41,574 bases of DNA. It comes from Bigelowiella natans CCMP2755 (Eukaryota > Cercozoa > Chlorarachniophyceae). Made by a program: the position numbers and the translations under genes. The stretch spans positions 2,501 through 44,074 of the forward strand of contig ADNK01000946.1 in assembly GCA_000320545.1 (NCBI GenBank). The letters run 5' to 3'. Shown one piece after another: positions 13,455 through 23,799 of this stretch; positions within the stretch are counted from its first letter, which is position 1, and each line of letters starts with the position of its first letter. The notes under the pieces are model-generated. The model saw only the letters and a program-made list of their open reading frames with translations. It ran no database searches and was not told where the DNA came from.

Positions 13455-16400
13455 CTGTGCGTTGTGCGTACATAGTTTCATCAAGTTGCAGGAGACACCT
13501 CGGATAAAACATGCGCAGACCTTAAGTAGTCCTTCACAAAAGGATTTTTTCTCCTCTTCTCGGTCTGCCCAAAATGGGGAGCCAATGTCAATAAATGACG
13601 CCAAGAAGGCTTTTGGGGAATATATGCAAGATTTTTGTCCCGTAAGTGATCTACGCAAGACTTCGCGGATTTTGTCGGAGGAATTACTGAGCACTTTAGA
13701 AGAAGACTTAATCAATAAGGTTTTCGCTAAGATCTATGGCCTCCTCTCCATGTATGAAGAACGGGAAAGTATATTTCTCCTTGAAGCTGAGACTCAACTA
13801 AAAAGCATCCAGCACCATCGCATAGAGTACGTCACAGTGTTGTTGTGTTTAGAAAAATTGGAAAATTTAGTGCGTATCAGTGCCTTTGAGAGAGAAATGA
13901 AGAAATATGTGAGTCAACGACGTTACAAGGCTCCTAACTCACATGATTTAAAATGAATCCCTCCCAACTAACCATTCAGGTGCTTGAAGCGTGTATTCGG
14001 TCAAGGGCAGTCTGTCGCAAAGCAAGTTAAGGCAAATGTTGGCGCAGCTATCGCGGAAAAAAAGGCAGAAGTGATTCATGCTGCATCTGAGAAAGCCGAT
14101 CAAGTGATAGAGCAGGCTGGAAAGGTAATGAAAGACGCAAAAATATCCTTGGAGGAAAAGGTTGACAGGACTGCCAGAGATAAATTGCTCCTGGCTCAGA
14201 GAGTTGCTGAAAGTACAGAGCATGAGATAAGTAAGGCAGCTCACCAACAGTTAGATAGAGCCGCATCGGCAATGGACGAAAAAGTGAATCAGACAAAACC
14301 TGCCGCCGTGAGAAAAATTGACCAGGCCAAGGACGCTGTCCATGAGAAAGCGGATAAATTTATCCATCAGCGAAGCAACTTTGACATAAAGACTAGAAAT
14401 TCCGAGAATGATGGTGATCTGAAGGCCGCAGATGAAGAGGTCAATGTGGAGGAAGAAACAGAAGACCTCAACTTTGTGAGGGAGGAGGTTGTCAGTGAAA
14501 TTGAAGGCATGCGTTCCGAGATCCGAGAAACGCTGAAAGAGGTGATATTCGAGAGAAAACATATAAAAATTACATTATCCGGTAATCAAATATTTTTAGT
14601 TTATGAGAAAGATCAACAATGAGGTTGATTGTCTACGTCAAAACCTGACAGTGTTTTCCCCCATAATATCCTCCTTATTCTTATGAATTTGTATTATGTG
14701 CACCAGGCTGGAGGGATTTTCAAGGAATGTAGGGCGGCGGGTGAAGCCTCCCTGCCGCTCCTGGAAGAGACGTTGATCAGATTTTTGCTCCTTTTTCAGG
14801 ATACTTCAGCACACGAAGTCTCCCTCGACAAATTAGCGAGTATAGACCTAAATATACAAAAAGTGGGTAAAAAGTCTGGTGACAGCAAAGGTGATTCCAA
14901 TGAATCAGTCGGCTCCGCTGCCCAACCAAAGTCAAAGCCACTCCACATACTGTTTACTGAGCGCGTTTGGGATCTACTAGATGATAATATCGAAAGACTT
15001 GCTACGAGGATAGATTCTTGCCGCAAGAAGCTCTTTCAGTTCATGATGGATAAACTGGATTTGCTTGAGAATTATGAAGACAAGGCGCTTGACACGATGG
15101 GCGAGATCTTCCAAAGGGCCAAGTACTACAAGGAGCCCATACTGCGTTGCATCATGGCCATACAATCGGATATATCGGAGTTTGAGAAAACGCTGGATGC
15201 GGCCAAAAACCTACGCGTGGCTTTCCTAAGTAGTAACAGTAATAGTTTTTTTAGAAGGTCCAATTTTGGGTTTGGGGAATAACGCCAAAGCACCCTGAAG
15301 TGTACACTCTCTCAGGCATATTTCATCTGTTATGTATTTGCAGATTCGCACGAGCGGCGCTGCCTGGCAAACATTAAAAAACGAATTTTGGGACCGGCTC
15401 GAAAAGGCATCAAAGAGCTGCACTCTCGGCTTTCGTGGATTATTGAGCAAACTCGGAAACGGCTCAACAGTGTAGAAATGCTGGTCGAAACAAAGGTGCT
15501 AGCGATTCCAATCGGGGGGATGTTGTCCTCCTTAGTTGCCACTCTTTCTTGTCTTTCATTTTCCTCTTCCTTCTCTATGTACACTGACCATGCTGTAATC
15601 CCACGTAAAGGTATTGAAGAAAGCGAAATTGGAGCTCAAAAGCATGCAGAAAAGGCGGCGTGAAAAGCTAGCCAACCTCTCCTTTAAACTTAGTGATATT
15701 CAAGAATGCATATTAAAGTAAAGTAAAGCATAGACAGAAGGAGAGAAGTATTTTAGGGAGCATACATATTTAATCTATAAATTGAGCGAAAACTAAGCAA
15801 AATTGATTCGGGAGTTTTTAATGAAATATGTAGTCAAAGGGTGAGCGGCCGCCTTTGTAATCCAGCTTTGTTTCTTATAACAACGATTATCCATACGATT
15901 ATGAAGTCATTGGACATTTTAATAATACAGGCCTGGGTTAGCACCATCAGTCCCTCGTTCTTATATTCCATCCCAACCTCGATCAAGATTCAATAGGCAA
16001 AGGCTGGTTCTACGGCAACACATCGAAAGGACAGTGATAAATTTGATGAGAAAGTCTGCTCACATAGATACCTGGAAAGCTTGGCTGTCAAAACAGCACG
16101 GGAAATCTGAAAACCCATTAAGAGGTAAGTCACCTGTCGCAAAGGCCCAGCAGCAGGCTGAACGTAAGGCAGCTAAAGGCAAAGATGTTGTTGATATAAT
16201 TAAATCAAACGTCGATACCAAATCCGGTAGCGTGGTTACTCATTCTGCGCAAGGTTCAGCTACGGAGAAAACAGCAGCGATCGCACAAAACATGACCAAC
16301 CGTGCTGACCATAAAGCGACAAAGACAGCTGATGGCGCGAAAGGGATTGCAGCAGCTACTCGTTCCATGCCGCCGAAACGAATGAAGCGAATAAAGGCTG

Positions 16401-19400
16401 GTCTTGAACACACCGAAAGCGATCAGAAAGGTCAGGCGTTTGTGCAAGCTGTTTCTGAAAAATGGGGCGAGCCCCTACGAGCTCTTCATGCGAAGTTAAA
16501 AGGGCCAAATGCGGATTTCTTCAAAACTCTGAGGATCGAATTTTTAAGGTACATATCATTAGTAATTCATTACCAACCACGGTTGCTGACCTTCAGACAA
16601 CTGCGTACGATTCACTTGCTCTCTCTCTATCTGTCGGTATAAGTCTCAGGGATACGGGAGGCCGAACTATAATTGGTGGATTTTTCAAGACATTTGAGAC
16701 GGGAATAAGTTCTCTGGTTGAATTCGTAGAGAATGGCCTTCAAGGAGCAGCGGAAAAGTTGAAATCGCTCGAAATCGTCGAAAATTATTTTACAAAACTG
16801 AAAAAGAAGGAAGACGCAGCGCTCGGTAACACGCATTAATAGGCTTGAAATGAGTAGGGGAAAATAAGTCAATAATATGTGTCAAAGTATCTCAAAACAG
16901 AGATAGGTTTCTAATTATTGCCCTCCAAATTGCAGGAGCTTTGAAGTCTCGCCTGGACAGCATTCAATCTAACCGTTTGGCAATGGTTGCGAAGCAAAAA
17001 CATTGATCACTATGAAACATATTTAATGTGGGTGTTCTTCATCAGAACGACCTATTTACAATGTAACTTTCGTCTCTAATTTCCGAATTGTAGTCAAGAA
17101 AACGAGTGCATTTTGCACCTGCAGGGGAATGGGCCGAAGCCATTCCTCAGCATAACAGGGAATATTTGCTGACATAGTACTAACTACTACTTAGGTTCAG
17201 AGCTTCCAGAATGAATTCGGAAAGCACTTAGCCAGATTGCTCCATCAAGGTGTGACTAGGGCTGAGCAGGGACTCGTTTCATGCAGCAACTGGTGCATTG
17301 ACAAAGTTTTCGGGAAGCGAGGGCGGGTGGCCGCGGATTTTATATCAGATCAGACCAGAGTGCGCCAATACTACTCGAAGCTCACCAACGATCCAAATGG
17401 GATGCTGTTTCTAATCAAGATCTCTAGTACCACAGCAGGATTAGAGAGGTAAGCCTTCGTGTTGTTGCGCTGTTATCTTTGTCGTTCACATAATTTTGCT
17501 TTTTTTTCCTGAGTGAATTCAAAATTCATACTTTTGTCCTGGTCGCCATCGTTTTGTCATATTTTCTTCCTCTTATTTGTACTTACCGGCCTGCTATTTT
17601 CTTTCATCATCTCTATTTTTCTCTTTTTTCTCTTTCCTCAAAGATCGGTCACGGAGCAGTGTAAATTAAGCGTTATATCACAGGGGGAGCAGCATCACTT
17701 CTACCCCACGCAAACATCGAGTAAGAAATCGTTTATCGAGGAAGATATTCAAAAGTTCCTTGAGCAGCCTACCATCAACCGTGGAGGATGGCCGGTTATG
17801 TTTGGAACCATTGGGTCACAGGTGTACGAGAAAGTGGCATAGTAAGAAAGGAAGATCGATGCCTCTGTGTATGTGTGTATGTATTTGTGAGAAAGAGAGA
17901 GAGAGAGGATAGAGAGAGAAAAATCGTTTTATTCCGTATACCATAAGCTGCTAAATCTGTAAAAAGGTGGAAAAGATCATCGACAATCGCACGTTCCAGG
18001 GCATCATCTATGGCACCGACAACGCCTTACTTTTCATAAAGTCGAATAACCGCTTTAGCACCGAAGTTAACAATTTGCTTGCCAAGGTATGCTACTAAAG
18101 CGTTGTTCTCTAGAATCTATTGCTACTGTTTCTCATAAGATGCTCCGATGTGATGAAAGATGGGGCCTGATTTACGACGTGCGTTTGGAGTATTAATGAT
18201 CACGATTGATACGGAGAAAACTGGGATTCCTACTTTCGTTAGTAGCATTCTTCATAAAAATTTGGCGTTGAATTCGCCTCTCTGGAGCCACCCGCAGGGT
18301 GGCGGCGGGATTGGTAATATATTACTGAGACTACGTGCTGCGGTGTGATCTATGCGCTAGCCTAAATGATGACAACATACGAACAAGTGGATGACATGTC
18401 GCGGATGGGAGCCTTTATTCTTCTACATCACCATTAGTATCATCATCACCATTTTTATAGCCCTGTTAGTTGAAAACTGGTTTAGTACTTTTTTTTTGGG
18501 CGGAATTATCCAACGCCGGTTAACTCTCTTACTCTGCATACCGCTAAGCGTTATCTCGAGTAACCAATGTTTCGATTTCCTTCTACAGGGAGCCCTCCAT
18601 ATTTGATGATGTGCCCGAAAAGCCCCGGCAGCATGAGGCTTTTTACTCACAGTGGGAAAGAGGCGCAGGGGTCCCAGAAGCTGCTCTATGATTTTGTAAG
18701 CCAATGTATCTTGGGGGATATGATGATGGGAAACGAAGGCAAAGTCAAGGTGGCGATAGGATCGTTGTAGTCTAAGTAGAGGAAGAAGGAGGAGGAGGAG
18801 GAGGAGAAGAAGGAGGGAATATATGAATAGATAAAAGACTCGGATATGATGTTGCACTGCACAACACGCACTACAATAGACCAATATGTTATCATTGTTT
18901 ATTCCGTACTAACTCTAAGGTGGGAATGGATACGAAGCTTGATGACGATAACACTCTATGCAAGGTGGTGTTCCATGTATCCTTTTCCCACGCAGTGTGC
19001 CTAAGTTGCAGCACCAGCGATGAGGTGAATCTTTCTCTCATTTAGATCTTCAATCTCGATCGAATGCGAATGTGCTATGCTATATCGGACTACCTCACCA
19101 AGCAAGGGTAGTAAGTACCATGTTCGCTATCTGCAAGGGGTTTGGGGTTGAGAAAAGGGAGAGAAAGATAGAGAGAGAGGATACATAACAAAATACAAGT
19201 CAATCGTGTAATCATGTAAGTCCGCATACATTCAACAATACACGAGTGTGACTCTTCCGATGTATTACAACCGATATTATCTCGTAGGTCTTTCGCGGCC
19301 CCGGATATGCTCTCGAAGAACGTCTCTTTTGACATGCGCCGCAAGATGCGATCGATCTTGCGGCTCACCAGTGCCAAGCGCGCCTTTGCAGCTGCAACGA

Positions 19401-22400
19401 ATAAGTTTAACATTGATGGAGGGATGAATCGCTCCCCAGCAGAGATTGCAGCATGCCTTATGATCATCCTGCGCCAGCCGTATCTGCAGGTAGTAAGAGA
19501 CGCCACCCCTCAAATTTGGAATGCTATTTCCACTAGGGACCTGAGGATCGAGAAGCTGGAGGATATTGAGCTGAGACAAACAATCGAGAAAGTTACGCAG
19601 TGGTAATTTTCGAGCGGTGAAATTGATGACTCATTAGAACAGTGAAGTATGGAGGGGTAGTAAAGGGATTGCAGGTTGGAGATATAAGAAGATTCTGTCT
19701 ATTGCTCGCACTTTAGTTTCTCTATTTCCTTCTGCTTGATGTTCCTTGCCATCACCACTGTATTTATTTCCTAACTGGGGCACACTGTCTTTTATTTCTT
19801 CGCAGGTTTGGACGTGAGCGTCATACATCCAGCGAATTGAAGAACTTGAAGATGGCGTACGAAGTTGAGCTGCTCATGTACCTCGTTGTCGCGATGATAT
19901 CCTCGACCGAAAAGTTGAATAAAAGAGGTTTGGGGAGACAGTTTATTAGACAATTGGCGGCGCGGTTGGTTCTACTTTCGGATCCTCTCAACATCATCTA
20001 CTCCAAATCCAGCTCATTTCTCCTTGAAATCCTGAAGCCTACGCTGCTATTGGGAGCTATTATGTATGCGATATTAATAACTTTGCCACATTGTTCAGGC
20101 CTGAGCATCTCTGTTTTTCTGCGTTTAACTCGATTTTTGTTTTAAAATCAGATACATGCCTGTGATCGGTATCATTGTTTCTTGGTCAACCGAATTTGAG
20201 GATGGAATTGACGAGGCTAGACACGGCATGCGTTATGCAGCGTCTTTCTGCTCGTCATGCTATCGATGTGTATGTAGCTCCTCGTGGATAAAACGTGCTA
20301 CGTTAATAACGCTCCAAATACTTTACGGATGGGGACCTTTGGTTTCGCTAGTCTTGTTTCCTCTCTCAGCGACAGGAGTGGTTCAAAGTATACATGTGCC
20401 CGCCATCGATGGAATTTCAGCGCTTGTCGTCGTCTACCTTACGTACGTGTTTTCTGACGTAAAAGATCATGCAAAATTATACGAGCAAGCAAGCATGCAT
20501 ATACCTATTGAAAGGCGCCACTATCGAGTCGTCATATATCGTTGTTTTTCCCATCAGGTACTTCCAACTTGGACCAGGGATGCTGCGGAGCTGGTCGCAA
20601 GAATCCATCAAAACAGGAACCTCGATTGGTTGCTTCATGTCGGCACTTTTCATGCTATTTGCGAGCGATGAGCTCGATGGTCCCTTCAGCGAAGAACAGC
20701 TGGTCGGCAATGTTGGCTCCTTCAACAGTGACTTCACACTCTCAGGAGGGGTAGCAAATGTACAGATAATAGAGAGAGTAGGCAGCATAAGATGGTGAGA
20801 AACGAAATCATCTTGTGCGCACATCCACAAGTACAACTAATTACAACTCTCTGAGTGTGTCTATCCAATATCCTCTTAGGCTGGAAATCAGAATATCAAC
20901 GACAACCTCCTCGAGCACTTGCACCTTCCACCCATACTCACAATCTTCTGTTGCTGTTGTTCCAACAAAAACGATCGCGCGTCACAATATGATGACATCG
21001 AAGGCGGTATGTTCTCAACGCTTGAGAGCCGAAGCTCAAGCAGCATCTGGTGGCGCTGTGTCTTTTGGTGCTGCAAGCGCTATCGTGACGACGACTATGA
21101 CTCGGAAGACGATATTCTTTCGATGGGGCTTGCATCTGATGCATCGGACGACGACTTCGTTCCAATGAGTGTTGCATCCTCAAGAGACGTGTCTGAAAGC
21201 GAATCGATAAATTTCAACGACACGGATGTGAAGGGCCCACTTGAGGACTACCATGAGGAAAACAAGATGAAGTCCTATTGGGATGCAAACCTCTCCGTGG
21301 TAGTGAGGAGCGGACAATCTTCCACAAACTCCACTCATCTATGCATCTTTATCTCAGTTGTAATAATTTTTTCCCTCTCTTTTCTCTTCTCGCCCAGTTG
21401 AAGTGTTGATAGTGGTCATTCATTTTACTGCTGCAAATAACACTAATGTAGATGAGTTTACTGGATCGTTTTGAGCATCAGATGCAGATCCGCAGAGATA
21501 GACAGGTATGAATCTCTTGTTGACTTTCCCTTCTCAGACCATTCAAATTTTCTGAGAGTGAGAGGGGGGGGGGGGGGGGGGGGATAACGACGATTATCAT
21601 TATCGATTTCGATCTTTATCCATCAATGTATGTCAAGTTTATCATTCGCGACCAGCGTAGGAAACGTTCAGAGAAAAACGAAGTGGGTTCTAAATACACA
21701 ATCTTTTGCAGGTCGAAGCGGCTAACGGTGACTTCTGTAGATCACTATACTTCAACATTCAAAGCCCACGTGTATTATTTCTTTTTGCGTGCCTCCTTGC
21801 TGGTACGCACTACGTCATTGGACTATGGCTGTCCGTCCGCCGTGTACAGAACACAGATCGCAACATTAATTGGTCAGTTTACAAGATATTGATATCAACA
21901 TGATATAGTCGATTCGCTCTCTTCTCCCTCTCCTCTTTCAATGTTTTTGTTATCATTCATCTTTGTGCAGCGTATATCCGTGTGACATGAAATTAGAACA
22001 ATACAACGAATTGTAAATGTGTATATGATAGTACAGTTGCCTTAATCTCACTCCATGTCCATTACTGGTTACAGGAGATTGTATTTGATTAAGATCTGTA
22101 TGCATTATTATAGGTATGCACAAGGTGCAGTGTATCTGTCTCTCATGTGTCCCCTCCTTCTGGGCCTCACTGCGATGTTTTTCGCTTTGAATCTTTGGAT
22201 TGTTACAGCGTTCCGGAACTTAGAAATGATGCATGCGGTGATAATACTCCCCAGTACTTTCCGTTCTATGAGTGAGGGCATCGACTTCTCTTTAGTGCTT
22301 GATTCAAGCCAGAACCTCTCTGCCTGGTTATGGTGTCGATCGGAGATTTTCAACCGGAGTCAGGAGCGCTTGGAAAAGCTCTTTCCGATGGGAAATGTAT

Positions 22401-23088
22401 TCAAGTACATTGTGCTGCTCGGGGGGTCGCTGGGGGTTGTTAATATTGTCTCTGCAGCCACCGGCACCTTTGAGGAAGATCTTGCTTTTCTCTTATGTGC
22501 GGATATGTTCGTGATCACAATATATGTTACGATCATTCTCTTTGTCTACGCGAAGGCCAACTCGGTCCTGCACGAAGATGTGCTCGACTTTCTACACACA
22601 GAAAAGCTGCAGGTCGGGAATATGAAGGATGCAGAACAGAAGATAACGACTTCCACGGTCGTCACTATGCAGCTCATCGAGTCTGCCATCAAGAAGATCG
22701 AGGTATCCGTTTTGCATGTCTCTGGTGGTGAGAAAGAGAATGAGAGCAGACTAAAACGATGCCATCTAAGACACAATGCACTGAACTTTCGGGACTTGCT
22801 GTACGGGTGTGGGAAGGGAGATAAACATGCAAGTGTGGAAATTTATTGTATGCGGGTTCGTTTCGTTGACATTATGTTGCTTCTTTTGCATAGAAACCAG
22901 AATATGACAAGTTATATCAGCAGCTCTTCGGCCAAAGTAATGACACAATCTAAAATCAATGAAAGTATTTCACAGAACCATTGTAACACGTAGGAATCAC
23001 GTTTGCTAAGCTCTTTGGTGTGGTCTCCACTTATGGCGGATCCCTCGTAATAGCAGGAATTTCGTATGCTGTGCGTCGATACACATAG
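820..23088 (+). CDS. giant QxW-repeat (beta-trefoil-like) membrane protein, 52 exons, about 4,487 aa
   Basis: This is a single spliced model. Every exon pair from the ATG at 820 to the TAG at 23086-23088 can be joined at GT-AG sites without breaking frame, and the summed CDS (about 13,464 nt) is a multiple of three. Order of parts: a short Ser/Ala N-terminus; about 20 Q-x-W, Q-x-F or related x-x-W motifs to residue 1700; a Cys/His cluster near 1975-2026; helical charged sequence to about 3300; a mixed region to 3790; about nine membrane segments from 3800 to the end. ATG 820 (or 823) starts an M-M-A-S-S-S-S peptide; an in-frame ATG at 526 would add 98 residues. Q-x-W arrays are known from ricin-B-type carbohydrate-binding folds; there is no toxin catalytic domain. 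I recognise no family for the whole protein. An automated gene finder might split it, most likely near 12624. Role unknown; a surface or endomembrane protein with a sugar-binding array is an inference. Confidence 0.72.
2925..6002 (+). other. giant gene, exons 6-14: repeated QxW modules
   Basis: Exons are 2925-3409, 3557-3870, 3991-4034, 4190-4240, 4317-4467, 4724-4805, 5080-5161, 5304-5556 and 5660-6002. They encode FVW, SQHW, GQIW, NQQW, QQF, RQIW, TQRW, TVW, SIW, LLW and QEF motifs spaced roughly 30-60 residues apart. Exons 6 and 7 open with the same strand (LVIVSP and SLVIVDP), and exon 7 also holds a V-M-D-V-N-G-G strand typical of the trefoil. Exon 13 (5304-5556) is read in a frame different from the longest open frame there; phase and its two x-x-W motifs support the choice. 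The intron before exon 7 contains a long C tract. Confidence 0.68.
3507..3530. repeat. C homopolymer tract near a 3' splice site
   Basis: A C tract, broken once by T, ends 26 bases before the acceptor of exon 7 and may serve as its pyrimidine tract. Length errors are likely in any assembly. Confidence 0.9.
6323..6358. repeat. (TA)n microsatellite in an intron of the giant gene
   Basis: An uninterrupted TA tract of about 36 bases inside the 382-nt intron between exons 14 and 15. Confidence 0.95.
6385..10009 (+). other. giant gene, exons 15-22: divergent middle section
   Basis: Exons are 6385-6585, 6985-7309, 7467-7861, 8069-8371, 8440-8764, 8863-8984, 9222-9428 and 9705-10009. The W motifs are weaker here (LKLW, HSWI, HKWY, QTF, TLW). 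Exon 19 contains a Ser/Asn/Lys/Asp-rich linker between its HKWY motif and the next ordered stretch, reading N-K-N-D-S-S-K-S-D-S-N-K-G-D-S. Exons 20-22 join cleanly (AA+A, then GA+A) and restore the trefoil rhythm. Exon 15 and the acceptor of exon 16 are the least certain choices. The introns at 6003-6384 and 9429-9704 each contain a long TA tract. Confidence 0.62.
9462..9493. repeat. (TA)n microsatellite in an intron of the giant gene
   Basis: A TA tract of about 32 bases in the intron between exons 21 and 22, shortly after the exon 21 donor. Confidence 0.95.
10154..12609 (+). other. giant gene, exons 23-25: last QxW pair and Cys/His zinc-like cluster
   Basis: Exons are 10154-11585, 11722-11970 and 12084-12609. 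The 1.4-kb exon 23 is the largest in the gene. It opens with NHQW and SQLW motifs, then has a Lys-rich linker and a domain of unknown type. It ends in a cluster around 11131-11280 with the order C-x3-H, C-x4-C, C-x2-C-x5-C-x2-H. This spacing resembles the cross-brace zinc domains (DC1/ZZ/PHD-like) common in protist proteins; zinc binding is inferred. Exons 24-25 encode a beta-rich section ending in a short amphipathic helix. Reading through the exon 25 donor reaches TAA at 12622-12624, which would be the stop if the gene ended here. Confidence 0.7.
12767..16985 (+). other. giant gene, exons 26-35: long charged helical region
   Basis: Exons are 12767-12914, 13020-13230, 13476-13908, 13990-14541, 14707-15229, 15344-15495, 15611-15717, 15931-16548, 16650-16825 and 16936-16985. 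Exon 29 is almost wholly Ala/Lys/Glu/Asp in heptad- and 11-mer-like spacing, with repeated A-x-x-K-A-D/E-x-x-I patterns; this resembles LEA proteins or amphipathic lipid-surface helices. Exons 30-32 continue as Leu/Lys/Glu helices, and exon 33 is Ala/Lys/Thr-rich. Coiled-coil or membrane-surface binding is inferred from composition only. The exon 27/28 junction and exon 29 acceptor have alternatives: for exon 28 a second acceptor ends at 13491, and for exon 29 one ends at 13979. Confidence 0.65.
13421..13452. repeat. (CT)n microsatellite upstream of exon 28
   Basis: The CT tract lies just before the 3' splice site of exon 28 and may act as an extended pyrimidine tract. Confidence 0.95.
17195..19602 (+). 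other. giant gene, exons 36-43: soluble region before the membrane domain
   Basis: Exons are 17195-17448, 17644-17821, 17967-18086, 18160-18313, 18589-18695, 18920-18964, 19046-19107 and 19288-19602. The phases are 2, 0, 0, 1, 0, 0 and 2 and all junctions close. The peptide is a mixed alpha/beta sequence with no motif I recognise. Exon 43 is basic and helical (R-R-K-M-R-S-I-L-R-L) and leads directly into the membrane part by splitting a Trp codon TG|G. For exon 41, I chose the donor after 18964 rather than one after 19024, because the latter would leave a 21-nt intron. Confidence 0.66.
19806..23088 (+). other. giant gene, exons 44-52: polytopic C-terminal membrane domain
   Basis: Exons are 19806-20063, 20152-20442, 20558-20750, 20880-21299 (donor ambiguous by a codon or two), 21452-21505, 21712-21872, 22114-22702, 22894-22936 and 22994-23088. 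About nine hydrophobic segments are visible: across 44/45 (LLLGAIIYMPVIGIIVSW), two in 45, one in 46, one in 49, three in 50 and one in 52 (SLVIAGISYAV). Exon 47 forms a hydrophilic insert between segments. It carries a run of four Cys after a hydrophobic stretch, another Cys/Trp patch, and strongly acidic Asp/Glu/Ser sequence, which would suit a palmitoylated cytosolic loop (inferred). The protein ends in a short basic tail, R-R-Y-T. No channel or transporter signature is recognisable. Confidence 0.75.
21564..21583. repeat. G homopolymer tract in an intron
   Basis: About 20 consecutive G in the intron between exons 48 and 49 of the giant gene. Confidence 0.95.
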
Positions 23089-23374
23089 TGCACAACATCA
23101 TAATGATCAACGAGCAGGTCTAAATCTCACTAGAAAACACGAGGGAAACATGGATGGTGTTCGCTAACTCCAGTTTCAACATGTCTAAATGTTTGGATGT
23201 TTAGTGTCTACTATCCTCACCAATACATGGCCGTTCATTGCAGCGACAAATTCTAGAAATTGATTGACCATAGTGGCTGTTGTTCGATCGGTGATCCAAA
23301 GTAATTAAAATCATTCGCTTTCGCTGAACATCTGGGGCATGGCTTGCGATCGATGTTTGCATGTGTGCAAATAA

Positions 23375-23661
23375 AGCCACAAAGGCTACATTCTTGTGTG
23401 CGCGTGCGAACATGTGTAGTTACACACACATTTTCTTTGCAACAAATGTATAGGGTTTTACAAACATTTTCTTACCACACATGTGCTAAATTGGTGCATG
23501 TGTTCCATCATTTGTTGTGCATGTGTTCTGTGAATGTGTGCACACACTACTAGCAGCACATGTGTTCCAAAGCACACATGAATGGCTAAACCATGCCACA
23601 TGTGTCCTCAAGCACACATGTACTAGACAGGGTGCACGTCCAGAGCCACAAAGGCTGCATT
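23375..23661. repeat. short direct repeats bracketing CACATGTG palindromes
   Basis: An 18-base word with one mismatch (starting AGCCACAAAGGCT) occurs at 23375-23392 and again at 23644-23661. The word can itself fold as AGCC/GGCT around a short loop. Between the copies, CACATGTG or CACACATG occurs about six times with uneven spacing. Confidence 0.6.
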
Positions 23662-23799
23662 TGCACGTCGGGTGTGAAGTTAGAACACGCCGTACTTTTC
23701 GACCGCCGAGAAATAACAATTCCATTGTGCGATGATGCAGTTCATTTTTGCACGCACGCAATGACAAACAAATGTCAGCACATTTGCCAAAGCGACTAG

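Noticed and set aside
18965-19045. A 21-nt intron at 19025-19045 in the giant gene
   Set aside because: A donor at 18965 gives a normal 81-nt intron with the same frame, so a record-short intron is not needed.
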